Below, piece after piece: positions 1-10,762 of a stretch of DNA of 64,000 nucleotides. The notes below the pieces were generated by a model. That model was not told where the DNA came from and did not search any database. It worked only from the letters and a program-made list of their open reading frames with translations. The stretch lies in the NCBI GenBank assembly GCA_015680685.1, contig MNCI01008953.1, positions 240,733-304,732 of the forward strand. Reading direction: 5' to 3'. Numbering within the stretch: position 1 is the first letter of the stretch; each line of letters opens with the position of its first letter. The DNA comes from Gnetum montanum. Taxonomy: Eukaryota > Streptophyta > Gnetopsida > Gnetales > Gnetaceae. Position numbers and translations under genes: made by a program.

Positions 1-1030
1 CATGTTGTGCAACATGTGATAGGGCCGGTACATCCTATGGACATGGTAGCTTTGGAAACATTTTATTTTCCTTAACATACCATGCTACAAATTATCGTCA
101 TTCTTCTTCAAATCCTCTAGACATTTTTTGTAGTTCTTGATATTTTAACATTCTTCTGGCCAAGTTAGCTACAACATCTTTCTAGCCCTGATAGTTAACC
201 TCAACCATTTCTACTTCTAAGTTTTCCACCTACAAATTTTATAAGGCATCCTTCCTATTGATAAACTCTTTCTTATATAAAGAATATATGGCCACTACTT
301 GCTGCTCTAATTCTATTTTGGGCCTACTTGTTATTAACATGGCCAAGTTACTATACCAAACGTTTACTAACTTCATGTATTCTATAAGGTCCTTGATCTA
401 CGGTTCTTTATTCTTAATTTTCACTTGGTAGACATGGTCTAGGCTATCTAAGATTGGTTGCCAGTCTAGATTTTGCGCTAAAATGGAACTAATCTTGGCT
501 TTGGCCATCTAGATTTCTTTTTCATTAATTTTCTTATACATGTCCACTTGATTGCAAAAATGCTCCTTAAGCCTCTCATGCTTCTTCGTTTCATTTTTCC
601 ATGCACTTATCTTGATTGCAAACTTTTGACGAAGAGCATGGACTTCTTCCATTGATAATGTCTTGTTTTCTCTAGCGATGCAGCTCATGTCTTGGTTGAC
701 CCATACTAGTCACTCTTAAAGCTGTTGGATGCTCTCCTTGAGGACATTCTTTTGTTTCTTCACATTGTTCAACTAAGCATTGTCTACGACTAGATATTTT
801 TTTTCTTATTACAGGGTGATGAGTGCCTTGGCATGTGAATGAGTCTGTGCTTTGGCCACTGAGGCATCCTAAACCACCTTCTCCTTCTCACATTTCATCT
901 ACAAATTATGGTCAATGAGGTAATTGATGTGGTCTATTCAGAATTTCTCAAGTTGATTAGGCATAATGTATTGTCTTGGATCTCTTTCTTTTGCATGTAG
1001 GGTCATGAGCTCTTCTTGTAATTTGTAGAT
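1..1030 (-). pseudogene. Extra 3' ORF of element B, coiled-coil part (decayed)
   Basis: The minus strand reads as a lysine- and glutamate-rich protein with several stops. Around 800-900 it reads KEKVV-stop-DASVAKAQTHSHAKA, which matches KEKADWDASMAQGQTYMHFKA in element A (45450-45530). Around 560-680 it reads LSMEEVHALRQKFAIKISAW, which matches LSMEEVCAAYQRIVIEIATW of element C (37400-37480). Three elements in the window therefore carry the same downstream ORF. The heptad-like spacing suggests a coiled coil. Function is unknown. It sits where Athila-type elements place an extra ORF after integrase. The frame is broken here and runs off the left edge. Confidence 0.6.
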
Positions 1031-2346
1031 CCATTCTCAACATGCTCTACCCTAACTTCTACTATGACCAACTTTCCTTTGGATGCAAATGAGATAAACT
1101 GAAAATTGATGAAGACTCCATGGATATATATAGTATTTTTATGGCATGACATCGTTGATATGAAATTGAATCAATGACATATGATGGCCTCATACATCGT
1201 AACAACAATGTCATCACAAAAATTTGTAATTTTCTTATGGATTTTCTAAAGAAAATATGAGTCAAATTGAATGATAGGAAGATAATAAGAATTCTTAAAG
1301 GATATTAGAATAGTCATGATTCTTAGAATTCAAAAATTGGATGTTGAAAGTTCATGTAGAAGGAATTTTAGGCTATGAAAGCTTAGTAAGTGTATTTAAG
1401 ATGGATGAGATAGGTAATGAATAGTTGGTGTTTGAATGGACTAATTCAAAGTATTTATTAACATTTATTATTTTTAAAAGGTACAAGATGATGTGGAAGT
1501 AATCACCAAGTATGAAATATAAGATTTATATAAGTGGATCCTCCCCAAAGTAGGCTCTAGCCCTTAGTGCCCTTATATAACTATGCCTAAAAGTGTCCAT
1601 AGGCACTCAAAAAGTTGAATGTAATGCATAATTGTCTAGCAAAACACACATGTTAGTATCACTAGATTGGAAAAATTACACTATGTTACACAAAACCATA
1701 AGTTATGATAAATAATACAGTGAGATGAGATGGACTTAGAAGGGATTGTAGAAATTAGGACATGAGGTGTCTTACCATAGGCATAATGAATCCTTTTGTT
1801 TTATTAGTGGTTAAAGCAATCATTAGCCTTTCTATCCAAGATTCAAACTAAGACCAAACCACTGTCTAGTGACATCACATTATTTTACCTCTTAGATACA
1901 CAACCATAAGACTATTACTATTGCAAGGAGTATCATCACTTGGCGTTTTGTCCAAGGGAGGAGTTTATTGATTACACTTCTTTTTTTTTTTTTTTTTTGA
2001 AATTCTAGAGAAGTTGCCTATGTTTAGGCATGGATAACATGTCTTTCTAGTGGGACCCAAAAAAATTTATTCTATGCATGTATTTTATTTTATTTTTAAC
2101 TATGTCAACCTTACCAAATGACTACCTTAAGGCATGGGCAACATGTCTTTCCAATGACATGATAAGGTAGCACTTATTGTACTTTTACTTCCATTTTCAT
2201 TAGATCTACAAGGATATTATTATAAACTTAGCAACATGATAGAACATATAGAAGTGATCCAAAAGATTCCACAAATTTCCTTGATGTCACATGCTTCACA
2301 TTCCCACTTAGTTCTTCACTTTTCTATCTAGGCATATTAATCACAA
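1..2346 (-). mobile_element. 3' part of LTR element B, cut off by window edge and split by element E
   Basis: On the minus strand this stretch aligns by eye with the 3' half of element A. The 1500-1620 segment matches 43970-44090, including the shared phrase reading gggcatta/gggcacta followed by tttggggagga. The stretch around 1975-2040 matches 43520-43590, with the phrase about gggtcccactggaaagacatg. The same element resumes at 19487, where the reverse complement matches A at about 43140-43260. The two pieces are therefore one element interrupted by E. Positions 1031-2346 are non-coding spacer between integrase and the 3' ORF. The 3' LTR would lie left of the window. Confidence 0.75.
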
Positions 2347-2351
2347 GTTTA
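2347..2351. repeat. Target-site duplication of element E, left copy (GTTTA)
   Basis: The five bases GTTTA sit immediately before the LTR start TGTACC and are repeated right after the other LTR at 19482-19486. This fixes both ends of element E. Confidence 0.9.
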
Positions 2352-3510
2352 TGTACCGCCTGAAATCGTTGGTCACCGGCTGGAAGGAAATAGAGACCAT
2401 GGGATCGCAGGATGCGCACAGAAGACCCTGCCTTAGTCTAAGGGTGAGCTGGAGTGCATGAAGGCAGAGTACCTTGGGTGGTCCACACGCAGATCAGATA
2501 AGGATTTACCCGCACGTATGCCGAAGTGCTATACGCTGGGTTATGCGTAAATAGCGTAAATGGGCGCAAACGGCGTAGCAAATATGCCAAGGCGTAAACG
2601 TAAATGGGCGCAAATAGAAAACATGCAAGAAATTAATGTAAACTATAAACAGTGGTATTACAGAGTTAGAATACAGTGCATCGGTCTAACGCAGTTGTGA
2701 TGGACACAAGGCGGACGAAAAGCCCCGGTGAATGCAGGGACGGCTAGGCTGGTATACGCTGTAGGCGCAGCGTAGAGACGGCGTACAGGTTTTCCAGCAT
2801 AAGAGGGTTTTGGCTCTGGTGTGCAGCGTAATTACTCCTGGGTATGCTCTGGGATTTTTGCCAACGGTCTAGGTGAAGTGGAAAAGTGGGGTTTTTATAC
2901 CGGTTGTTACGCTAGACTCAGGTTAGGAGACATGTGGCGCGTTGACCAGGTGCATACAATTTACAAATATACAACATATTACATCTGTTGGGCGTATACG
3001 CGGGGCATATACGCTACATCAGGTCGGCGTACACACTGGGCGTATACGCTACATCAGGCCGGCGTACACGCTGGGCGTATATGCTGGATCTGCTGGGCGT
3101 GTGAACTTGCGTGGAGATGCCATGGACGCTGGGTGTACACGCTGACAATGGTTGGGCATATACGCTAACGGCTGCCAACTTACTTCAATTCTTGCTCTTC
3201 GGTGCTGTCTTCATTCTGTCATTGAGACTCCATCGTCGGGCATGTGCATCTGTGATGCCGAGCGTACAGACGAGGCGTGTACATTGGGCGCGTAAGTCGG
3301 ATGTCTGCTGGGCATATACGCTGGGGATGTCAGGCATATATGCTGTTGATGCTGGGCGTATACGCTGGTACTGCACACTTAGCGAAAAGTAAGCCCTCTG
3401 ATTCCAGAAGTTGCAATGTGCGACACCAAATGTAGCCGTGGCCATTTGTGGGTCCTAGGGACCTGCTTCTTGCTAGGGAAGCACTAAGCTCAAAATTTTG
3501 TGGTGTTTCA
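2352..3510 (-). repeat. 3' LTR of element E (1159 bp)
   Basis: It pairs with 18605-19481. It begins on the plus strand with TGTACCGCCTGAAATCG and ends with TTTTGTGGTGTTTCA. It is about 280 bp longer than its partner, mainly because about 250 bp between copies of a GGGCGTATACGCTGG-type repeat (about 3030-3310) are absent from the other LTR. Many of the visible differences between the LTRs are transitions. The repeat-rich part carries at least six forms of the palindrome AGCGTATACGCT. Confidence 0.92.
2891..2899 (-). promoter_or_regulatory. TATA box in 3' LTR of element E
   Basis: The minus strand reads TATAAAAAC. The same place in the 5' LTR (about 19145-19155) reads TCTAAAAAC, so the promoter copy that would drive the element has lost its TATA. 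Confidence 0.5.
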
Positions 3511-3523
3511 TTGGCCCCTCTTT
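3511..3523 (-). other. Polypurine tract of element E
   Basis: The minus strand reads AAAGAGGGGCCAA directly upstream of the 3' LTR start TGAAACACC. This is the expected position and composition for the plus-strand primer. Confidence 0.65.
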
Positions 3524-4496
3524 GTTGACGCTTGGAGAAATCTACCCGAGAAGCGTCGACAAAGAAGTGCAAAACACCACAAGAAACTTGATATAGCCTT
3601 TGTTCTTTGCCACGTGACTGGACGTCATCGCACCGTGTTCAATAGTACATGGGAAAAGGAAATTTGTAGCTGATAGGAGAAGAGAGATTGTGGGGAGTGG
3701 CGACTCCCCAAGAAATTATGCTGGGAACTGGGGTGCTCAGGTGTGCAGCATGCTGGTCCTTGTCAATAGCCATTGTTTAGCAAACTCAGAGTTCAGACAT
3801 GCGATGGGCGTCCTTTGGTGGAACAAGGCTCCTGGTTAGTGTTCAAGAGCACTTGTTGGCAAGACCAAAGCCATGGGGAGTTGTGTTACATGCTTTGGAG
3901 GAATAGGGCCTATGTTTAATGTTTAGGGGGACCTATTGGCGGAGAGCCAGAGCCATGCAACTATATGCTTCTTGACCATTTTAGACATGAGTACGTGGTT
4001 TTGAGACAACTGCCCTCCCACCTGGGGCTTATATGGGAAGTGCCAGGAGTCTTGTTTTTTTTTTTTTAGGAAATTGTAAACTCTGCATTGATTTTGTACT
4101 CATGTGTGACAATACATGACAACATGTTAAAAATTTTGGGTGTACTGGATGTATCAGAGGTATGGTTGAATAAAATGTGTTTGTGAACGGATAGGGAACG
4201 GGTCGGTGAATGAGGATGTACTAGTGAACGGTTTGATTTTGTCATGCGTGCTATGAACATTATCCCATCTTGTCGCTCACGATGAGATGCATTCTTGTGC
4301 GAAAACCTCTAGGTGTCATCCTGCAAACACAACTCCAAGAAGACAAGAAAACCATGAGTGAATGATCGAGCCCAGACTTACATGGCAGCAGGTTGTATGT
4401 CGATAGCAGTAGTGTTGGTAGAATCTCTTGATGGCAGGTGATGTATTGATGAAGCATGAATGTGGTGGCAGATTGATGAACCAGCAATGAACTTGC
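3524..4496 (-). other. 3' non-coding region of element E
   Basis: No convincing gene was seen. An imperfect tandem duplication with a period of about 80 bp is visible (3813-3875 and 3893-3956), each unit running from CTTTGG to GAGCCATG or AAGCCATG. Short open frames on the minus strand at 4066-4487 have no recognisable domains. Confidence 0.5.
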
Positions 4497-4884
4497 TAGT
4501 TTATAGTCTTGGTGGACTATGATGGGTTAGTTTTATGTTGTAACCCATTGGACATTGCTCGTTTAGCGTCGTTGCAGACGTTACATTGCCAGTTTTTAGT
4601 CTTAGCAGACTATGAGGAGGTAAGCTAGTTTATAGTCTTAGCGGACTCCGATGGTTGCAACAATGGCAGTTTACTATAGTGCCAGATGGGTGCTAGTTTA
4701 TCGTCATTGCGAACACTGTGGGGTATCAGTTTACCGTCATGATCCCAGGACGAGCTATGGCATTAGTTTTAAGTCATAACCAAGGACTGTTCTGTGGTAT
4801 CAGTTTACTGTCATGATCCCAGGACGAGCTATGGTATCGGTTTATAGTCATGATTCTAGGACTTGCGTGTACCTGAGCTTGAAC
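4497..4884 (-). repeat. Minisatellite downstream of pol in element E
   Basis: About eleven degenerate units of 24-42 bp share a core of YAGTTTAYAGTC followed by GGAC or GAC. The cleanest pair is at about 4730-4840, where GTCATGATCCCAGGACGAGC occurs twice. Tandem repeats between pol and the 3' LTR are typical of Tat-lineage elements. Related AGTTTA-core arrays occur at 8453-8625 and 13741-13920. Confidence 0.75.
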
Positions 4885-6918
4885 TCAAACGTAAAACAGT
4901 TTTAGGTACAAGTGATTGGTCGGATTGGCAAGCTCGTTTCCTTCCATGTCAGCTAGTTTGAATGCTCCATTGTCGAATGCTTTAGTAAACAAGTAAGACC
5001 CTTCCCAGTTAGCTGAGAATTTGTCCGGGTGTTCCTGAACGGCTTTAAGCACAAGGTCACCTTCTTTGATAGGGCACTTATTGATGTCATGTTGATGTCG
5101 TTGCCGTTGCCATTTTTAGTACCATTCGATCTGATCGAGGGCGCGCACACGTTCTTCCTCCACCGAGTCAAGATCAATGATTCGTAGATCATTGTTTTGC
5201 CCACCGTTGAGGAGCCCAGAAAGTGTGATCCTTAAAGATGGTACCTGCAGTTCCAAAGGTAAAACAACCTCTGAACCATAAACAAGACTGTATGGTGTCT
5301 TACCCATCGAAGTTCGGTGCATAGTACAATATGCCCACAATGCGTACACCAGTTGTTCGTGCCATTTTCTTTTGCTTTGGGTAAGCATTTTCTTAAGTAT
5401 TGTAACAATTGTCTTTTTTGTTGCCTCCGCTTGTCCATTTCTCTAGGGATAGTAAGGGGATAAAAATGAGTGTTTGATCCCTAAATTTTCACAAAAGGCT
5501 TTGGTTTCGGTGCTACTAAATTGTGGCCCGTTGTCAGTGATGATTGTCATGGGAATGCCAAAGCGGGTTACAATGTTTTCTAGAATGAAATTGCACACGT
5601 GCTTGGATGTGGTTTTTCGAAGGGGAGCAGCCTCTACCCACTTCGTGAAGTATTCGATGGAAGTTATCATGAAACTATGGCCCGCGGAAGATGAGGGGGT
5701 TATCTGACCAATGAGATCCAACCCCCACTTTTGAAAGGGCCATGTGATTTGCGTTGTATGCAACTCGTTCGGTGGAACATGTATCAGATTGCTATGTTTT
5801 TGACAGGTACTACATGTTTTGACTTTGGCGAGACAGTCGTATTCCATGCGTGGCCAATAATAACCCAAGCGCCTGATTTTCGTTGCCATGGCTTTTGGCG
5901 CTATGTGTCCCCCACATAGTCCTTCATATACCTGTTCAACAATAGTGTGGGCATCGGCACTACTAACACATGTTAGCAATATGCCTTCATACGATCGTCG
6001 GCACAGTGTGTTCCCTACCAAGGTATATTGCTTAGAACGTTTCCACACTGCGTCTCTCTGTGCATTTGTTAGATGTTGCAGTGTTTCGCTGCGTAGAAGG
6101 TATTCTTTTATGTCATCGTACCATTCTATCGCATGTGTTGAACTAACAGATGCAATTGGCAACGTGTCAAGGGTGTCAGTGATTGGTTCAACATAGCTGG
6201 TTATGGAGCTTGGTAATGTATGGAACATGTCTGGCGATATGTTTAGTGCTAATGTGGCTAACGCATCTGCGATGGTGTTATCATTTCTAGAGACGTGTTG
6301 TACATCAATGTTTTCGAATCGCCTCATTAGGTGTTTTGCTAAGTCGCAGTATGGTTGTAAATGTTGGGCTTTACATGTATAGACATCCGTGACTTGATTT
6401 ACGACTAGTTGTGAGTCCCCTCTGACTACAAGTCGTGTGATGTTTAAAGCCAGAGCTGTCGTGAGACCTCTAAGGAGACCTTCATACTCTGCTATGTTGT
6501 TCGTACAAGGAAAGTCAAAACGATAAGCAAAGGGTTGGATCTCCCCAGAGGGATAGGTGATGACAGCGGCTGCACTTCCTCCCCAAGAGGTGGAAGCCCC
6601 ATAAAAGTTTAAAATAGCATCGTAGTCATTGGGTACTATGTCTATGGCACTTATATTCTCATCTGGGAAGTCTGGGTCTATAGTCGCTTGGTCACACGTT
6701 GATGATGTTGCCATTTGATTTACTATAGCTTGACCCTTAACTGATGATTGTGCTACATAGTACAGGTCAAACTCGGCTATCATGGCCTTCCACCGAGCTA
6801 TTCGACTTGTTTCGTAAATATTCCCTATTATGGCTCTCAGTACATTGTCCTTGCAAAAACCTGGTTGCAGAAGAGGTAATGTCTCCATTTTCTTAAAGAA
6901 AAGACCAAAGCTAAACAT
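4885..6918 (-). pseudogene. pol part 2 of element E: archaeal-type RNase H and integrase
   Basis: A 491-codon open frame (6918-5443) is followed by a stop and a continuation to a TGA at 4885-4887. An RNase H-like fold at about 6640-6230 shows CTNNIAEYEGLLRGL, VRGDSQLVVNQV and HVSRNDNTIADALATLA, the second RNase H that marks Tat elements. Integrase follows. Its zinc-binding start keeps GGH and CSTCQKH, but the usual first histidine (HEG) is tyrosine (VYEGLCGGH). The catalytic triad looks present: GLDLIG, ITDNGPQF and the E of GQAEATKK. The stop at about 5440 lies in the conserved SPYYP-QRNGQAE region, so integrase would be cut before its third catalytic residue. No chromodomain was seen. Confidence 0.88.
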
Positions 6919-8365
6919 GACTTCTCCACGTCGTTGTACCTTTTTTCATGGGCAACTAATGCATGGCTCAGGTAATATACAGGGACTTCGATTCCGTCAT
7001 CTCGTTTCTGGCAAAGCATAGATGCGATGGACGAATCCGAGGTAGCAAGGTAGATGTAGAATGGTTTATCATTTTAAGGTGAATAGACTGTGGGTAGCCG
7101 GGCAAGTGCCATTTTAATGTCATCGAATGCCTGTTGACACTACAGAGTCCATTCAAAATGTACGTTCTTGTGTAGCAGGTGGTTCATGGATTTCAATTTA
7201 TCTGTTAATTTTTCTATGAAGCGCCTAATGAACTGTAATCTACCTTGTAGACCTCGAAGTTCAGTAAGGTTGCCTGGTGATTTCAGGTTTGCTATGGCCT
7301 TAACCTTATCGGGGTCTACTCGTATCCCTGCTTCTGATGCTATAAATCCAAGCATTTTTCCTGTTTTGAAGCTGAAGACATATTTTTTTGGGTTAAGCCT
7401 CAGTTCATACTTTAGACAACATTTTAATACTAAGTCTAGATCTTGTACATGTTGTTGCTCCATTTTTGACTTAACTACAATGTCATCCACGTAGTCGTTG
7501 AGTGAGTGTAGTATATAATCGCTAAAGATAAATGTCATCGCTCTTTGATACGTGGCCCCAGCGTTCTTGAGACCAAAGGGCATCATTGTGTAACAAAAGG
7601 TTCCCCATGGTGTCATAAAGGTTATCTGAAGCTGATGTTCTGGGTTTATACGTATTTGATTGTATCCCGAGAAGCCGTCCATGAAGGATAATAGCACATG
7701 CCTAGCAGTTGAATCAACAAGCTGATCGATGCTGGGTAGAGGAAAATCATCCTTTATGGTTGCAACATTCAAATCCCAGAAGTCAATACACAAATGAATA
7801 CTTCCGTTCTTCTTTGGAATGATGACCATGTTAGACACCCACTCGGCGTAATCAACAGCCCGAATGAAACCAACTTGATAAAGCTTAGTGATCTCATTGC
7901 GAACTGCTAATGCTACCTTAGGCTTAACCTTTTGTGCTTTTTGTTTTACTGGTCTCAACTTTGGATCAAGGATGATATTGTGTTGGACAATTCAGGGATC
8001 TAGCCCAGGCATGTCTGTGTAGGACTAAGCGAATGCTTTCATATTTTCCCTAAGCACGTTCTCAATGTTTTTGGCTAATGGTGGTTGTAATAAGGTGCTT
8101 AACTTTAGCATTTTGGTTTCTCCATCGGGCATGACGATGGGAGTTTCAGACAACGGGTCTTCAATGATATTCTCGGCCTCTATGTCAAGGAATTTTGTCA
8201 TGCCTTTGTAATCAACTGTTATTTGCTGCGTTGAGGCTATGATTGTGTTGTCCATTGGTGAACTAAAGTTGATGAGATTTATGTTAATGTCTCTTGTAAT
8301 TTTGCCGTATGGTCCGTCAATGATTAATGGTGCAGTTAGATGCTGGTAGTCCATTGAGCTTGCTC
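6837..8365 (-). pseudogene. pol part 1 of element E: reverse transcriptase and RNase H
   Basis: A likely exon starts after a good acceptor (TTTGTTTATTGGCAG) at 8366. The linker (8365-8025) ends in the conserved AFA-SYTDMPG region, interrupted by TAG. RT proper at 7958-7140 has FWDLN, DDFPLPSID, SFMDGFSGYNQI, FGLKNAGATYQRAM and the catalytic YVDD, followed by the LGF and GLQGRLQFIRRFI thumb region. RNase H follows at 7139-6837 with YYLSHALVAHEKRYNDVEK and ends in a frameshift into the next open frame at about 6900. At least two stops and one frameshift are present. The organisation is ordinary for Ty3/gypsy. Confidence 0.88.
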
Positions 8366-8452
8366 CTGCCAATAAACAAAGAGCTGAATAAGAAAAGGGG
8401 TATCATTCTGTGTATTTTGGCGATTTTAAACTATGTGTACATGCATAATGGT

Positions 8453-8625
8453 GGATTATCGTCACACCAGGACGCGTGACATTTTAACGCCTTACCGGGC
8501 ATTGAGTGGCAGTTTAAGGCCTTATCGGGCCGTAAGTGGCAGTTTAAGGCCTTACTGGGCCATAACTTGCATGGGGAAATGGCAGTTTAAGGCCGTACCG
8601 GGCCAATATGGCGGTTTAAACTAGA
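8453..8625 (-). repeat. Minisatellite at RT-side end of the pol interval
   Basis: Four to five units of about 29-43 bp are built on TGGCAGTTTAAGGCCTTACC followed by GGGCC. The same AGTTTAAGGCC word recurs at 13745, at the other end of the interval. Confidence 0.75.
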
Positions 8626-8837
8626 ACATTCAGAGTAAACGTGTAAAATGGGGTCCATGGAGGAACCAAGACGTAGCAATCTCTATTTTAATAATGTTTA
8701 TTAGTTTTATTATATATTTTTTTTATATTTTTTGCTCAAAAAAAATAAGGAAAAAGGTGAAAAAGAAAAGAAAAAAGGCATAATGGCGACGTCAGCGTCA
8801 ACATCAGCGCAGCAGAGCGTCAGCGTCAGCAGAACGC

Positions 8838-8846
8838 TATATAAAG
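8838..8846 (+). promoter_or_regulatory. TATA box for the antisense gene in element E
   Basis: The plus strand reads CTATATAAAGGGGGGG, a textbook plant TATA box, 266 bp before the first ATG (9104) of the antisense gene. This orientation is opposite to the retrotransposon's own genes. Confidence 0.55.
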
Positions 8847-8955
8847 GGGGGGTCCATTTGCTTCTTACTTTGAAAGCGACAGAGCGTAAGCGACAGCGTA
8901 AACTACATTGCCTTAACGTCAGCGTAAATTTCCTCGTGAGCGTAGATGCCAAAGA

Positions 8956-9040
8956 ATAACCCCAGCGTAGATGCGCAGCATTAAACCCCAGCGTAGATGC
9001 AGAGTGTTAAACCCCAGCATAGACGCGGAGTGCAAACTTG
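8956..9040. repeat. Tandem repeat in 5' leader of the antisense gene
   Basis: Three units of about 26-27 bp read AACCCCAGCGTAGATGC with small changes. They extend a wider field of AGCGTAAA and AGCGTAGA words from about 8800 to 9090. Confidence 0.6.
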
Positions 9041-9289
9041 CAGGCGTTAGCGTAGGCACTTCTCTTCAGCGTAAATGTGTATCGTCAGCATAAACAGGTC
9101 GAGATGGGTAAGGGCAAAGAAGTGGAGGGCCAGGGGAGGAAGGGTAACGACTTGACCTTCGCGGAGGAGACGGAGGCTATGCTGCAGGGCCTGCCCAGGC
9201 CAAGGATACCATCCTGGCCCATGACATCCCACAAGTAGGCTTTGATCTTTGCCTCTGATTCTTTCTGTGCTTTGTCCTGTATAGCATAG

Positions 9290-9790
9290 ACAGTCTCGGC
9301 GTATACGCTGAGCGTAGAGGTTTTTTAGGCGTATGGGGTTTTGCGGCGTATACGCTGAGTGTAACTTTGTAGCGTAAGCCACGGCGTCATGAGTTTTTTA
9401 TGCAGTCTTGTCAACGTGATTTGTTTGTTTTATCAGCGTAAACTCTTTACTGTGACGGCATACAGGCTGAGGGTTTATTCGGTGTATACGTTGTTAGTCT
9501 ACAGTTGTCTTTCAGCATAAACTTGTTTTTTTTGTTTCCAGTGTAAACTTGTTTATTCCATGCTAGCGTAGACTATTTATGCTTAAATCACGCTGTGGCG
9601 TATACGCCGAGGGTTTCATCGGCATATACGCTGAGCGTAAGACAATTAATTTTCGGCGTATACGCTGAGTTAGGCAGCGTATACGCTCAGTGTACAGCAT
9701 ATACGCCGTGTTCAAGTTGCGTATTACGCTAAGTGTGGACTGCTTCGCCGGCGTATACATTGGTCTACGAGGCGTATACGCTAAATGCAA
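9290..9790. repeat. Dispersed palindromic motif AGCGTATACGCT inside intron 1 of the antisense gene
   Basis: At least eight exact or near copies of GGCGTATACGCTGAG, GCGTATACGCC and AGCGTATACGCT occur here at irregular spacing. The 12-mer is its own reverse complement. Copies also occur in both LTRs and in the gag leader (18000-18560) of element E. Confidence 0.8.
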
Positions 9791-9887
9791 ATAGTTAGTA
9801 AAATTTTTCCAGATTTGAAGTGTCGATTCATGATGTAAACTTTCACTTTTTCGGGCTAATCTGTCATGGCATCGTGATTGTTTACAG

Positions 9888-10672
9888 GGACAGCAAGCGC
9901 TTCCTCGTCGTTGTCAAACTTGTCGGGGTATTAACGTGGGTCGGCCCTATTGAGGAAGGCGAGGTTTCCCTGGACCTGACCGTGGATGAAACGGGGTTTG
10001 GTTCAGGGGAGGCACGTGTGGATTTCTGTCCTTCCTGTTGGACAATTTTGAGGTGGCTATCTGGTCCAATTTTGACGAGGTGACTGCATGGAGTGTGCTT
10101 CAGGAGATGCTACCGAGGGCTGTAGAGGGTGTCATGGTTTTTATACAGGACATTGACGAGGGGCCTCTAGTTAACGAAGATGGTACTACCCACGGGCCTC
10201 GGTCTACGCACCCATTAACACGCGTGTGGGCACTATTGCCGCGAGGGTTGGATTATCTCAACAATACGTTGTTCATAGTTGCCTGTGCACATACATTATT
10301 CCAGAACCCTCCCAGCACAGTGTATTGAGTGGCTAGGTAGGAATGTTTAAGCTTACTATTTCTTTTCGTTGTTTAGCGTTTGCTTCTTGTTTTGACCCAT
10401 ATTTGCTTACAGGCCGAAGACCAACCCGGATGGGACGCTCATTGAAGATGAAGGATTAGCCCTTGCTTGCACTGCTCTGGAAGCATTTATGACAGGCCCC
10501 ACCCTTTGTGGGACCGTACTGGGTCAAACGAAGGGTTCGATGGTCCATTTTCATAAGCAGTTCTCCAGAGCGTTTGCGATGTGCAAGGCTCGTGGGTGGC
10601 TTCATGAAGACTGGACTAACAACGGGCCAGTCTTCCCTCGTGACCTTGGCAGCACATCTAGATCTGCCACTA
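9888..10672 (+). pseudogene. FCP1/NLI-interacting-factor-like (HAD) domain in the antisense gene, catalytically dead
   Basis: Exons 2-3 read, after an early lysine-rich start (SKRFLVVVKLVGVL), LDNFEVAIWSN (about 10041-10073), then LTRVWALLPRG and NNTLFIVACAHTLFQNPPST (about 10259-10318), then NPDGTLIEDEGLA. FCP1-like phosphatases carry the same sequence of landmarks: a hydrophobic strand with DxDGT, FEVGIWSS, a K-x-W segment and SNTLLIDDSPYKALxNPP. Here the first aspartates are missing (VKLVGVL) and the DD is replaced by VAC, so no phosphatase activity is expected. A frameshift between about 9990 and 10038 and a TGA at 10326 break the frame. The domain call is from motif recognition only. Confidence 0.6.
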
Positions 10673-10762
10673 ACCGTAAACGATAACATTTCCTAGATGT
10701 GTTAGTGGGTTTGTCCAATTGTTTTGATTTACGCTGATATGACCATTTTAAATTGCTTTTAT

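Noticed and set aside
2821-3572. Several overlapping open frames on both strands in the left LTR of E
   Set aside because: They translate the GGGCGTATACGCT repeats in different frames and have no domain. Open frames here are a by-product of the repeat.
5474-7494. Plus-strand open frames opposite pol of element E
   Set aside because: They are shadows of the well-supported minus-strand RT, RNase H and integrase frames.
8453-8625. Regular repeats that could suggest a CRISPR array (also 4497-4884)
   Set aside because: Units are degenerate and adjoining, with no constant-length unique spacers, no cas genes and a plant context. They are minisatellites.
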